The notes: generated from the sequence alone by a model not told the origin. DNA of 64,000 nucleotides from Diploptera punctata (GCA_030220185.1 JASPKZ010001598.1:467001-531000); one strand, 5' to 3'; counted from the stretch's first letter, positions 9,501 through 20,450 are shown. Numbers and translations: made by a program.

Positions 9501-10320
9501 TAATTTATCAACTTTTTTTTCTTACATTACAAGAAAGGTACACTTTAACTTCCATATTCGGATAAAGTCGACTCCAGAGTCCATCTTAGCTTTTAGTCTA
9601 TTTTTAAGTATATTTACTCTATTAATTTATACAGACCCGGCACAAATTAATCTGAAAATATTTATGACTGATCATAATTAAAAAGAGTTGATATTTATTC
9701 AATGTTTTGAAAAAAATATTGTTGATTATAACGTTCACACGTCGTTCAAGTGCAGAAAGCGACGGTCTTTGGGTTTAATAAAATTACAACGATATTAAAT
9801 AAAATTAATGAAGTGAAGGTTTTTACAGATAGCATTTTCATTGAAAAAAATATACGTATTAGCGTGAAGTGGACCCAGGTTCTAGTGGAGGATCCACATT
9901 AACTGAATTCCTTTGTTATGGTTAATTATTTTATACAGCCAAGTCACATAATATCAAACCAAACCCATCAGTAGACCTATATTAAAACAGCATCTACATA
10001 ATATAACATATTTAGCAGCTTTTTCCAACATTTGTAATATACAATAGCAAAAATTAAGAATTGATTCTTAGCTTGAAAAACTTTTTATGTGGTAATTTTC
10101 ATAAATATCACAAATAAACCCTTCTTCGCACAAATAATAAAAGAAACTGGCTTTGAACCCGTCAAAGTAGATGAGGGGAAGAATTTAAAATATTTTCTGT
10201 TCGAACGCAGCACCAATTAAAGAAGATATTAACAGGGTCCACATTACCCGAACTTCCCTATACTATATAATTCGACACACATATTAATGATTTTATTCTG
10301 TTCGTTTTCTTCCCTTTTAT
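9501..10320. other. No recognised gene
   Basis: AT-rich unique or heavily decayed sequence without a convincing motif or open frame. Confidence 0.4.
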
Positions 10321-10483
10321 TATCATCATCATCATCATCATCATCATAGTACATTCACGAATTTAGGCCATTTGTTGACCTGTTTCGGCCTCAAGAGAAA
10401 CACCATCCAGAAGTCTTTTGAGTGGACGTCCTGGTCTTCTTCTTCCTGCAGGTTGATATCTTAACATTAGTTTGGGTATTCTT
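10321..10483 (-). mobile_element. LINE-B 3' end
   Basis: Begins with an ATC-repeat tail (antisense GAT) and is nearly identical over about 130 bp to 7858-7995, encoding the RPGRP region. Truncated at about 10483. Confidence 0.75.
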
Positions 10484-10604
10484 ATTAAAGATAATAAATG
10501 TATTAAACCATTGATGTATCCTTTAGGACACATAGCCAATTAGAGGGTTAATATTGTTCTCGCATCTCATTCTTGGCTTAGCTATTATAACTATACCAGA
10601 GAGA

Positions 10605-10775
10605 AATTGGCCAGTAAGTTTTAGATTGAGGTGGGAGAATATCATTAACTATGATTTGATGGAGGTGAATTATACAGAGGTTCATTAGAAAACATCAGCT
10701 CAGGATTGGAATGTATGGAGAGCTCACTCCCGCACACGCATGAACCTCCGGGTTCTATAGTGCCAGTGAGTTAGT
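10605..10775 (+). mobile_element. LINE-A 3' end
   Basis: Diverged sense copy: GAGGTGGGAGAATATCATTA through GAACCTCCGGGTTC (the terminal hairpin, loop changed) and GTGCCAGTGAGTTAGTT. Confidence 0.7.
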
Positions 10776-10924
10776 TATTTTCTACTGTTACCCACTTGAG
10801 CTGTATCAGCCATCAGTCTCCTAGATTTAATAACGCTGAAAATATTGGGAGAACGATTATAGGAAAAATAATTGTAAGTGCATTTAAATACAGTTAGGCC
10901 TACATAAATGATAGTGAAGTTAAA

Positions 10925-11165
10925 TTACTTAGGTCTAATTAGATAGATCATCGGTTGATTAATGTCTTTGACATTGTTCCATTCCCAATAGCCAATTTTG
11001 TCGGTCCATCCAATCTCCTGGTTGTAGATATTTCTCTTTTTTATATAAATATATTCCCTGACTCCAGGAGGTTTTAGGTCTTTCTCTGCCCCGTCTTCCC
11101 TCAGGTTTCCATTCCAAAACATATTTTGGTAGCCGATCCTCTTCCATTCTTTGGACATGTCCGTA
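10925..11165 (-). mobile_element. LINE-C C-terminal fragment
   Basis: Open pieces 10925-11158 and 10959-11147 overlap in two frames. Together they read KEWKRIGYQNMFWNGN and EGRRGRERPKTSW, the LINE-C MEEGRLPK and GRPxxTW blocks with a frameshift between. Confidence 0.65.
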
Positions 11166-11399
11166 CCATCTTAATTACTGAGTTTTAATATGATGTAAAA
11201 TAGTGTCTTGAATCTTAAATTACTGAATTAATATTAAATAAAAGAATGAGAAAAAAGAAAGACAGAAACCATTTACTGAACTGCTGAAACAACAAAATAA
11301 ATAATATAAATTTATTTTAATATAACCTGTTGTCCTAGTCTAGGCCCTAATCTATACCCGTAAATCGCATGAGGGTACAAGGGAGCTCACTATTGGGAG

Positions 11400-12255
11400 T
11401 TATTTAACGGGAAAAAGAAACGAAAGATCAAGGAAGAATAAAATGTAAATATAGAAGTAAAGGAAAGGAATAAGAAAAAGGAAAATGTAGAAGAAATATA
11501 TTGGAAGAAGAAAAAGGAAGATAAAAAACAAATTGAAGAGAAAGATGAAAAAAGGGAAAAAAGAAATGAGATAAAATGTAGATAAAAGGGAAATGACGAA
11601 GAAATTGGAAAGGAAAAAGAAAATGGAAATGAAGAAGGAAAGAAAAAAGGGAATTGAAGAAGAAAAGAGAACAGAAGAAGCAAAGGGAATACAAAAAAGA
11701 AAAGAGAAAGGAAGAAGAAAAGGGAAACAAAGAAAAAGAGAAAGAAACAAAGAAAAAAGAGAAAAGAAGAAAAAATGGAAAAGTAGAAAAATGAGGAAAG
11801 AATAGAAAAGGAAAAACAAAAGAGAAAAAAGAAAGGAATGAAAAAGAAGAGAAGAACCAGGCAAAGGAAGAAAAAAGGAAAAGGAAGAGAAAAAGGAAAT
11901 AAAAAATTGGTAAATGAGTAAGAATAAGACAATAGAGAAAATAAAGAAAGAAAAAAAGAAAGGAAGAAAGAAGAAAAAAATATAGGTAGAAGAAAGGGAG
12001 TGAATAAAAAAAGTAAAGAGACAAGGAGGAAGAAAAAGGAAAGGAAGAAAAAAGGCAAAGAAAGAAGACGAAGAAAACGGAAACGAAGTAGAAAAGTAGG
12101 AAAATGAAAGAAGAAAAGGTAGAATAAGACGAAGAGAAAATAAAAAGGAAGGAGAGATAATGAGGAGAAAGAAGAAAAAAGGAATGAGAAAATGAAGATA
12201 AAGAAGAATAAAAGGGAACGGAGGAAGAAAGAAGTAAAGAAATGAGATTATGCAT
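11400..12255 (+). repeat. Long polypurine tract
   Basis: About 850 bp almost purely A and G on the plus strand (GAA, AAG, GGAAA mixtures) with scattered T and rare C. It is not a perfect microsatellite. Large Phe/Ser/Leu-rich antisense frames across it (for example 11428-12255) are by-products of composition. The uninterrupted strand asymmetry could favour triplex-type structure (inference). Confidence 0.9.
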
Positions 12256-12795
12256 GAATAAGAAGAGCAGAATTATGAGGTGGGCTGTTAGTTTTTAAGT
12301 GTCATGTGCATCACCCCGGTTTATTTCTTGAGGGGGAAGTTAGGGCAGCTTTATGGACTGGAAGTGCATGTAAACATGCAATAGAAGTTCCTTGAAAGGT
12401 GATATCTTGTGTTCAACATAGACTAAACAGGATTTGGTTTGTAGCTACAGGGGGTCTTCACTACTTTAGGGTTGGATTTCCTCTCATCTTTCAGTTTCCA
12501 CTTCTCGGCTTCCCCATCTCGCTGCTGCCGTTTATTTGTGTTGCTTGGCAGTATTTAGACTATGGGTCATCTCCCGGCACATTATCCATTGAGTCCACGT
12601 ATTAATAGCTCTCAGTTAGATGGGGTATTAGTAATGCTTTTTAAGCGCATCTCTTAGTGACTTCTCTTTCTTATTGAAGATTCTACTGCATCATCATTCA
12701 TAATGGATCTAGATTTAAAATTTCGTTTTTGAAGCCACATGTTCTCAAGAAACCTCGGAGGGAAATTTGATAGAAATTCAATTAAAGAGACTATT
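12256..12795. other. No recognised gene
   Basis: A 68-codon open frame at 12399-12605 has no recognisable domain. Nothing else supported. Confidence 0.4.
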
Positions 12796-12799
12796 TAAC

Positions 12800-13346
12800 T
12801 TATTCCTTCTTCTTCTTGTTCTTCTTCTTCCTTTCCAGGATTAGGTCAATGTGACCTGTTCCGGTCTCAAGTCCATCGTTTCCTTGGCCGTCCCAAAGAT
12901 CTTTTTCAATGTGGTTTGTAGGTGTTGATCTTTTTGGGTAATCTTGTATTGTCCATTCTGTCTAAATGTTCTTTCCATTGATATTTGTGCTCTTCTAGTT
13001 TACCAACTAGACCTCCAGTTCATTTCTTATTGATTCTTTGTGTAATCTATCCATGCGTGTACATCCTTTCACGGATCTTAAAAATTTCATTTCAGTGGCT
13101 TGAATGTGTGAGATATGTTTTTTGTAAGAAACCAAGATTCAGATCCATATAAAAGAACAGGAACAGCCATAATTTTATAAAACCTGAGCTGAGTTTCTCA
13201 TTGAGTCTTTCGAAGGGTTCTTCTTATGATGCCACACATCATTTGATATCGGTTTAATTTATTATGTATATCCCAATCATAGCTATATGTTATATCTGAG
13301 CCAAGATAGTTAAAGTGTGCTATTTATTCTATTATTTCATTATTCT
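12800..13346 (-). mobile_element. LINE-B C-terminal region
   Basis: Antisense copy with a GAA-type tail (TTCTTCTTCTTG at about 12807). Close paralog of 54016-54560; the pair differs by the absence here of a GGCCTA insertion at ATGTATATCCCA (13264-13275). Frames are broken throughout. Confidence 0.75.
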
Positions 13347-13507
13347 TAACATTCCATGTTCCTAGGAACATATCCCTATGTTTGAGTCTTTGGCATGGGT
13401 TCCCTGAAGTAGTCCCAGCCCGGAGAGCCGAATGGGGGACTATTTGACCTTCGGAAAATCTTACCCCAGTTGAACCCATGTCCACATTTCTTGACGGTTC
13501 TATTTTT
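13347..13507 (-). mobile_element. Repeat shared with 40.2 and 44.2 kb, probably a LINE 5' region
   Basis: Contains GGCATGGGTTCCCTGAAGTA and CCGAATGGGGGACTATTTGA, matched at 40240-40340 and 44170-44230. In those copies the next sequence is a GGTGAAAGATCGTC block, which here lies 1.46 kb further on (14967-15013) because the composite tRNA element is inserted between. Antisense frames read HGILGLYTIAGR-like residues in the 40.1-kb copy; class assignment is inference. Confidence 0.5.
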
Positions 13508-13527
13508 ACACGCTTTATATTAGCTTG

Positions 13528-13532
13528 ACCTG

Positions 13533-13591
<59 letters not shown>
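13528..13591. repeat. TATC microsatellite
   Basis: About 15 TATC units; the second copy of the element at 60.4 kb has only one or two units here. Confidence 0.95.
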
Positions 13592-14240
13592 GTAACTGAA
13601 TCTTTCATCGCGTTTTTCACCCACTTAAAATAATTGGATCGACTTGAAATTTTGTATACTTGTAAAGGACACGTGACAATACAATAATTTCATATTTATT
13701 TTCTAAAATCCTGGCCAGAATCATCAGAAAATCAAAAAAAGTGTTTTTGTATTTATGTAACGGAATTTTTGAACCCGATTTTCACCCACTTAGAAACATA
13801 GGCTAGACTTGAAACTTTGTATACTTGTAAAGGACAATACAATAATTTCATATTCATTTTCTAAAATCCTGGCCAGAATCATCAGAAAATCAAAAAAAGT
13901 GTTTTTGTATTTATGTAACGGAATTTTTGAACCCGATTTTCACCCACTTAGAGACAATGGACCGACTTGAAACTTTGTATACTTGTAAAGAACCCGTGAC
14001 AATACAATAATTTCATATTTGTTTTCTAAAATCGTGGCCAGAATCATCATAAAATCAAAAAAAAGTGTTTTTGTATCTATGTAACGGAATCTTTGAACAC
14101 GATTTTCACCCACTTAGAAGCATTGGATCGACTTGCAACTTTGTATACTTGTAAAGGACCCGTGACACTATAATAAATTTCATATTTTATTTCTAAATTT
14201 CTGGCCAGAATCATCAGAAAATCAAAAACATTAAAACTGG
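13591..14240 (+). repeat. Minisatellite of four units, about 160 bp each
   Basis: Units begin at TGTAAC near 13591, 13756, 13914 and 14080 and share TTTTCACCCACTTA, TTGTATACTTGTAAAG and CTGGCCAGAATCATCA. The other copy of the composite element carries a single, partly rearranged unit (60430-60830). Confidence 0.9.
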
Positions 14241-14278
14241 TATAATAGGTTACGAACTTGTCGACTTTTTAGTCAATC

Positions 14279-14369
14279 GTTGTCAGAGCTCAGTTGGTAG
14301 AGCGGTGTAACTAGTGGTGTATAGTTTCAGTAATCCATAGGTCTCTGGTTCGAGTCCGGCTGGGGAGGA
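14279..14369 (+). pseudogene. tRNA-Tyr pseudogene in composite repeat
   Basis: Homologous to the intact copy at 60875-60965. The D arm with A box (GCTCAGTTGGTAGAGCGG) and T arm with B box (GGTTCGAGTCC) are kept, followed by nine T residues, but the anticodon region reads TAACTAG with a lost base instead of AATGTAG, and the two acceptor strands no longer pair. It could still bind Pol III factors but should not give a tRNA. Confidence 0.75.
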
Positions 14370-14464
14370 TTTTTTTTTTAGAAGAGTAATAATTTTAGCT
14401 CATACTACAATAGTATGGAATTTAAATATATTTACATTCTTATTTTATTCTGTAAAATATTAAA

Positions 14465-14966
14465 ACTAAAAATAAAAAATAAATAATAGTTTTAAAAAAC
14501 TAAAACAGCACGCTTTATTAGAAAATCGAACTCAAAAATGAAAAATAATTTTAATTTCCAACACGCTTGGGATAAATTTAAAGTGGTCAACAAAAAAATC
14601 TTCTCCAACACATATAGAATAAAACTAGAATTATCAACAAAAAAGAAATAATTTTACCATCAAAAGCGTGGGGTGCCTTTTACGATTTTTACATGTTCTT
14701 CTTAGAGACTTTACTTTTACCAATATCTGTTTATTATCAAATATATTAATTGATATAGAGCACCCCACGCTTTTGATGGTAAAATTATTTTCTTTTTGTT
14801 GATAATTCTAGTTTTATTCTATAGGCCTATGTGTTGGAGAAGATTTTTTTGTTGACCACTTTAAATTTATCCCAAGCGTGTTGGAAATTAAAATTATTTT
14901 TCATTTTTGAGTTCGATTTTCTAATAAAGCGTGCTGTTTTAGTTTTTTAAAACTATTATTTATTAC
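14465..14966. mobile_element. Foldback element, about 230-bp arms
   Basis: Left arm starts AATAATAGTTTTAAAAAACT, right arm ends AGTTTTTTAAAACTATTATT; arms pair over ACAGCACGCTTTATTAG, CAACACGCTTGGGATAAA and GCACCCCACGCTTTTGATGG-type blocks, with a loop at about 14690-14755. Second copy: 62305-62785. The right arm holds a TAGGCCTA at 14822-14829 that the left arm lacks. Confidence 0.85.
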
Positions 14967-15013
14967 GGTGAAAGATCGTCACTCTTTCGACCAAGGTACT
15001 TTTTTCGTCTGGC

Positions 15014-15305
15014 TTATCACACGGTCTTTATAGAAAGCCAGATATAATGAGAACTGCGATGGGCAGGACATGTGGCACGAATGGGGAATGAAAGACATAG
15101 ATGTAAGCTTCTTGCAGGAAAACCAGAAGGAAAATGCCCAGTTGGTAGACCAAGAATGAGGTGGGAGAAAACATTAACTTTGATTTGAGGGAAGTAGATT
15201 ATACAGGGGATGATTGGAAAACATTGCCTCAGGATAGGGATGTATGGAGAGCTTATGTCCGTGCGACCATGAACCTACGGGTTCGATAGTGCCAGTGAGT
15301 TAGTT
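15014..15305 (+). mobile_element. LINE-A 3' end
   Basis: Sense copy from the LYRKPDI block to GAACCTACGGGTTC and GTGCCAGTGAGTTAGTT. A small deletion removes part of the TVKSRRLR codons (ATGAGAACTGCGATGGG). 5' boundary abuts the GGTGAAAGATCGTC repeat (14967-15013). Confidence 0.8.
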
Positions 15306-16509
15306 AATTATTTAACTTATACCCCAAATGGTAGTCAATGACCAATCACTTCAATTAATTTTGTTTTACAAGCAATGACAGTAGTGTTTCAACTCTCTCT
15401 TCATCGATTTCTCTTTATCAACTCCTGCTTTTGTGATAAAGAAAAATCCTCTATTTTAATATTTTGAACAGCTCAGAGCAATATTTTGCTCCAACAAATA
15501 CATTGAACTCTGGAGGAAGGGCATGTAAAAATATACAAAAATGACCTATAGCCTAATAGTATAGAATCCATAGTTTTCCGTGTCGCTAAATTGATTGGCT
15601 ACAGTCTCGATGACATTAAAGCCAAGTTTGACCCATAACGGCAGTGAAGGATGGAAGTAGGTGAAAAATAAAACGTCAAATAGTAATCCAGATTAGTAAC
15701 GAATCCATAGTTTGTGATCGCTAAGCTGATTTGTGACAAGAATATTGGGATAAATAATTATCTAATAATACCTAAGTAATGTCACGAGTAATTTCCAATT
15801 TATCTAGAGAATTTAGAAATTAAGTGTGTCATTTGTTAGGACTAATTAACGAATAAAATTAAGTTGTTTACTCATAAATCGTTATTTAAAAATATTTATA
15901 TCTTTAATATATACGGCGATGTTTCAAAACAAATGAGAAATGTTTGGTTATGTTTCATTTGCTTCATCCACTAAAACTTGATCATATCATTTATTGCCAA
16001 ATAGGATAGCAATATTGTAACAATGCACCCTAGTGGAGAAAAAATGAAACACGCCAAACTCTATATTATAACCAACATTAGGCCTATAGGTTATTAATTT
16101 ATGTTTTAGGAAATAACTCAGTAAAATCATTATTTAAAAAACACAATTATCAAATGTGTAGTTCGAAGGAATCTGTTCATTATTTGCTATATTCAACTTA
16201 ATTGTTGGAGAATCAGTCACTGCAAAATAATGCTCTGACCTATTCAGAATATTAAAAAAAGAAGAGCTTTCTTTAATTTGGTAAACAGAATTCGATAAAT
16301 TCTGCAATTGCCTTTTTTACAATTTCTCCGTTTTTAATTTATCTAATGTGATATTTTATACGATTCTCACAAATTTCTTTTAGTTTCCCTATAGGCCTAC
16401 ATACTTTCTTAAAATCATTGCACTAATTTGATAAATTTCAGATTTCTTACTATCTGGGACATTAACTTTTTCATTAGTTATTGTAGGATTAACCAGACTA
16501 AATTTTTTT
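15306..16509. other. Intergenic; dispersed repeat at 15775-16030
   Basis: No gene. 15775-16030 matches 63686-63993 (shared TTATCTAGAGAATTT, GTTAGGACTA, GGCGATGTTT and ATCATTTATTGCCAAA-type blocks). The remainder is unrecognised. Confidence 0.55.
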
Positions 16510-16520
16510 AATCAGTGCCA

Positions 16521-16847
16521 TCCTTACTAACTCTGCCCGAGGGCAGGTCTTTCACCGCAATCATAGCATTTTCATGCTATGCTTGCAGCTTTACTAGGGA
16601 ATTGTAGATGTGGTAGCTTCCCGTTGCTTTCCACACCGGTGAAGGATGATAATAATGATAAGGATGATGATCATGGCCATATGATTTTGGGGACAGTTTG
16701 GTCCTTAAAGTTTTCCTGACATTTGTCTTACAGGTGAGGAAAAACCCCGATAAAAACCTCACCCAGAAAAACTGCCGCAACCAGGGATCGAACCCGGACC
16801 CGCTGCGTGACAAGGCAGCACGCTACCTCGAGATCACAGCGGTGTAC
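16521..16847 (-). mobile_element. SINE-1, full length with TSD
   Basis: Antisense full-length copy. B box reads on the minus strand GGTTCGATCCC at about 16786-16796. Both tail hairpins are intact. 11-bp duplication AATCAGTGCCA at 16510-16520 and 16848-16858. Confidence 0.85.
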
Positions 16848-16859
16848 AATCAGTGCCAA

Positions 16860-17384
16860 TGTAATAATACATTTGTTAATTTTTTTTTTAATTTTCTGTG
16901 TGTTCCAGAATGGTATTTTTTTTTTAAACATAATGTCTGAAAAAATATTCTTGATGTTCTTTAGAGATTGAAGCTACGCTGTTTAGACTATAGGCTACAC
17001 GAGGGTAGGATTCGAATTTGTTGATTACAAGGGGATATTTAATTGAGCATCTTGGTTGACCAGAGTACGAGGGAAGGCATGAGAAGGGGTAGGTGGTCGT
17101 GTCAAGAATCACAAATTGATCCATCTACCTTCCTTTTCAGTTCCTAAGTGAATTATACACCACGTTTTCTATCACGTTTTCTCAGCCCTAGTTTTATGAA
17201 GAAATGGAAAAACAACAGGTTTAAAAAAGTTTATATTAGGCCCTGAGGTTGGTATTTTTCGAGTATCTGAGTTGATACAATACTTTTAAAATTCAATAAG
17301 AAACACCGTTGAAGTCACTATGTAAAAGTTCTCCTTCTTCGGTTTTCCCCCACTTACATATAGGCCTATGTTTGCCGTCTTCAG
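16860..17384. other. No recognised gene
   Basis: Open frame 16924-17124 (minus) has no recognisable motif. A TAGGCCTA lies at about 17361. Confidence 0.4.
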
Positions 17385-18154
17385 TTTTCATTTATTTCTA
17401 TTATTCCAGTCTCCTTCCAAATTTCTATCATCCATTATAGTTCTGACGTAGGTTTCCATTTCCATTGGTCTGCCACGTTTATTTCTTCCAGGGGGTGACC
17501 ATTGGTAGCCTATACATTTTTTGACCATCTTTCATTTTCCATTCTTTGTACATTGCCATACCATTTATGAGTTTGATTTTCCATCTTCTTAAAACAAATG
17601 CGCTGACATTCATTTCTCTCCAAGAGAATTCATTTGTTATTTTATCCTGTCTTGTTTTTTGAAGGCTTCTTCTAAGATAATCAAATTCAACTGTTCTAAT
17701 TTTATTCTTTTGTAATTCCGTCAAAGACTAAGTTTCACTTCCATATGACATAATGTTCTGTATTATGCTCCGATAAATTTTCATTTTACTTTCCTTTGTA
17801 ATATTTTTGTTCCAAATTATTCCATGTAATGACTTAGTTGCATTTCTTGCCATTGCAAATTTTGTTTGCACATCTGTTTCACATGTATCTAAACTTGTAA
17901 TTATTGACCCAAGATATTTTAAAATTTCACTTTTTTTTTTTTCCTGTTTCGATTATGAGGTCATCCACATCCTTTCCCAAACACATATATTCTGTTTTCT
18001 GTGAATTTATATTGTCCCCATTTTCTATATTCTTCCATTAATTTATTAAATAATCAATTGAGTTGGTGTTTACTTGATGAAAATCCATATTTATTAATTA
18101 AATAAAAATAAACCTTAGTTTTATTTGATTTTCATATTTATTATATAATTCAGT

Positions 18155-18187
18155 GACAGCTGTTTCGGTACACTGTACCTTCTTCAG
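18155..18187 (-). ncRNA. Hammerhead ribozyme motif, left arm
   Basis: Minus strand reads CTGAAGA, stem II GGTAC-AGT-GTACC, GAAA, then the short palindromic stem III CAGCTG ending in GTC, the cleavage triplet. All core residues of a type I hammerhead with mini stem III (as described for PLEs) are present. Adjacent stem I pairing is weak; a distal TTCATA/TATGAA pairing is possible. Confidence 0.75.
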
Positions 18188-18589
18188 ACATGTTAACAAA
18201 TTATGAATTGTGTTCCAACTGATCTAAGCAACAATACAACAATATTTATTTAAAATTTTTAATTTAACAAACGGGATTCATTCAAATCAAGTTGAGAATT
18301 TAACAGTTTTTTACTACTTTTAAATTTATTAATTTCTACAGCCTCCAAAAGATCTAACTTCTTACCCTTATCACAAATAATATTTTGAAATTTTACATAT
18401 TTGTGATAAGGGTAAGAAGTTAGATCTTTTGGAGGCTGTAGAAATTAATAAATTTAAAAGTAGTAAAAAACTGTTAAATTCACAAATTGATTTGAATGAA
18501 TCCCCTTTGTTAAATTTAAAATTTTAAATAAATATTGTTGTATTGTTGCTTAGATCAGTTGGAACACAATTCATAATTTGTTAACATGC

Positions 18590-18622
18590 CTGAAGAAGGT
18601 ACAGTGTACCGAACCAGCTGTC
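18590..18622 (+). ncRNA. Hammerhead ribozyme motif, right arm (mutated)
   Basis: Same motif as in the left arm, but the box after stem II reads GAAC instead of GAAA, replacing the conserved A that should pair with the U of the cleavage triplet. Predicted inactive. Confidence 0.7.
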
Positions 18623-18832
18623 ACTGAATTATATAATAAATATGAAAATCAAATAAAACTACGTTTTACTTTTATTTAATTAATCATTAATTTATTTATC
18701 ATATGTATCTCATATCATCTTCATCCTCTGCAAATATTATTTGATCATCAGGAAATAATAATGAATGTAGTATTTTTCCTCCAGAACTATGTAAAAGTTA
18801 AAAGTTTAAAATTAGTACCTGATATCTCTGTA

Positions 18833-18985
18833 GGCCTACTTCTCAACTAATGAATGCTGTCAAATATTCTGGAGGCCTTTCGAAACATGTTTCATCATAT
18901 TTCAGAAGCGGAAGATGAAACATGTTTCGAAATGCCTCCAGAATATATGACAGCATTCAATAGTTGAGAACGACAGAGATCACAG
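18833..18985. mobile_element. Small foldback MITE
   Basis: Arms of about 70 bp: TTCTCAACTAATGAATGCTG and CAGCATTCAATAGTTGAGAA, meeting around CATCATATTTCAGAAGCGG. The left arm has a TAGGCCTA at 18832-18839 where the right arm has none. No coding. Confidence 0.75.
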
Positions 18986-19004
18986 GTAGGCCTACTAACT
19001 TAAA

Positions 19005-19215
19005 TATTTTTAACTTTCCAATTTGATAACTAATCGACTTTCGTCCACAGATGCGGCAGACATCTTCAGAAGGTGTGTTTTTCCCAAACTGACACCTAAG
19101 TTATAGTCGAGAAAGCCATAAATCCCTAATCACGGCCAAATCTCCCGGAAAATATCTAGTTTGTTATTAATGACCCCGGCCGTGAAAGTCTTCATCATTA
19201 GGGCCTATACCTAAA
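19005..19215 (-). mobile_element. PLE-like fragment with degenerate hammerhead
   Basis: Minus strand at 19035-19069 carries CTGAAGA, a GTC...GAC stem II, GAAA and GTCG, similar to other PLE ribozymes but lacking one base before GTC. At 19178-19193 CCGGCCGTGAAAGTCT matches the end of the 48-49-kb element, a motif I associate with PLE termini (inference). Confidence 0.5.
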
Positions 19216-19394
19216 CAAGTAATTTCATTTTAACTATTTTTTAAATAGGCCTACTCTATTAAGAGGCCACGATGAATTATGGCCATGTAAACCGTACGTA
19301 TCCACGGTCTTTAACCAATACAATGTAGCGAGGAGCAAATAATGTAGCTACCATACACCATATAATACCATAGGCCTGTATTGTTAGGTTAGAA

Positions 19395-19680
19395 TTGAAG
19401 TGTCCATCTTTTACTGGGTCTTCCTACATTTCTTTGTCCTAGTGGTCTGTAATGAAGAATACATTTCGGGATTATGTTGTTAACTATCAATTGTATTGAT
19501 GTGGTCCCTTGGTCTCTGTATTCTGCAATCCTATTTAATAGGTTGAATAATTTATACTGAGTTATCTTTATATATCTTCATTTCGTTTCCGATACGTTAG
19601 CCAGCCACACTCCTCAAAACCTCATTTCTGAAGTGTCCATTCTTCGTTCTTGGTTTTTCATTAAGACCCTATAGCAGGAT
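19395..19680 (-). mobile_element. LINE-B C-terminal fragment
   Basis: Minus strand encodes NIIPKCILHYRPLGQRNVGR then PSKRW near 19395-19500, and a broken VAGYT..RNEDI region at 19590-19640. Frameshifted. Confidence 0.65.
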
Positions 19681-19814
19681 TTTAATATCATAATAAATAT
19701 TAAAGTTAAAGTTATTTGTATTTTTAAATTTTCTTAATAGGCCTATTTAAATATAACTTAAATAAATAAAAAAAACATCGAAATATTTCATGTTGGTTAT
19801 TGTTGAATAAAAAG

Positions 19815-20450
19815 TTTTTTTATTATTATTCCGGCTTTTACAATGAATATACATTTTTCCGGTACCCATGTTCACAGTTAACTACACATTTGTTTCAACA
19901 CATTTTTCCATTCTTGTCTGTTCATCCATATATCTTCTTCTAGTCCCCATTCCCTCTTAGTTTCATCGATTCCCTGAATCCACGTAATATTTGGTCTACC
20001 CTTCTTTTTTCTTCCCTGTGGTTCCCAATCCATGATTATCTTAGGTAGTCTTCCTTCTTCCATCCTTCTAATGTGTCCGTACCAATTTAATTGTTTCTTC
20101 TTTATAAAATCTAATATTGAATATTGTACCTGCATTTTTTCTTTTATAGGCCTATATGAATTTCGGATTTTATCCTTCCTGGATATTCTTGAAGCACGTC
20201 TGCAGTAGTCCATTTCAGTGGCGAGTATTTTTTTTTTTTTTTTCATTTGTGCATTTAAAGCCCACACATCAGCTCCATTGGTAATAATGCTTCTGATTAT
20301 TGTATTAAAAATAGTTTTTTTTTTGTATCTTTGAAGATATGTTTGTCCCATACTATTCCATTTAGGGCAGATATAGCATACTTTCCTATATTGATCCTGA
20401 ATAAAAATGTCTAGGTAATAATTAAAGAAATTGTATTTCATAACGGTTTT
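19815..20450 (-). mobile_element. LINE-C, best copy, with AAT tail
   Basis: Antisense; the 3' end ends in AATAATAATAAAAAAAC (about 19818-19835) after a short untranslated region. Coding part described separately. Confidence 0.8.
19878..20441 (-). pseudogene. LINE-C C-terminal polyprotein fragment
   Basis: 187 codons, natural stop. Blocks: NTIIRSIITNGADVW at 46-60 (cf. YGSETW in other families), ILATEMDYCRRASRISRKDKI at 72-92, QLNWYGHIRRMEEGRLPK at 117-134, GRKKKGRPNITWIQGI at 143-158, then NRQEW near the end. The N-terminal 40 residues do not match and the ATG is arbitrary. No RT catalytic box. Confidence 0.8.

Larger units (their letters stand above)
13508..14966 (+). mobile_element. Composite repeat: minisatellite, tRNA-Tyr and hairpin (copy 1)
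   Basis: A 1.46-kb unit starting ACGCTTTATATTAGCTTGAC and ending AAACTATTATTTATT. It contains a TATC array, about four 158-166-bp tandem units, a tRNA-Tyr-like sequence and a 500-bp foldback. The same order recurs at 60395-62785, interrupted there by two LINEs. Flanks (13347-13507 and 14967-15013) are two halves of one other repeat, so the unit behaves as a mobile insertion. No coding capacity seen. Confidence 0.7.
18048..18685. mobile_element. Penelope-like foldback with two hammerhead ribozyme motifs
   Basis: Two arms of about 300 bp meet at 18387-18395. Both contain, in opposite orientation, a coding fragment (GKKLDLLEAVEINKFKSSKK, then NSQIDLNESP) resembling the extreme C-terminus of Penelope-like (GIY-YIG) retroelements, followed by a hammerhead-type core. 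Duplicated target ATTAATTTATT at 18037-18047 and 18686-18696. Assignment to PLE is from the coding tail plus the ribozyme (established for PLEs); the inverted arrangement is what I see. Confidence 0.75.
17385..18785 (-). mobile_element. LINE-C split by a Penelope-like foldback
   Basis: Antisense LINE-C. 17385-18047 encodes, across frames, CLGKDVDDLI, ILKYLGSIITSLDT-like residues, SYGSET and FDYLRRSLQKTRQDKI (17479-17724). The upstream part reappears at 18697-18785 as DDQIIFAEDEDDMRYTYDK, the RT motif-C region. Between lies the 638-bp PLE insertion with an 11-bp duplication, so one LINE-C was interrupted after integration. Confidence 0.75.

Noticed and set aside
11390..12255. Large Phe/Ser/Leu-rich antisense open frames and a Lys/Glu-rich sense frame
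   Set aside because: Direct product of the polypurine tract; no motif, no stop codons because T is rare on one strand.
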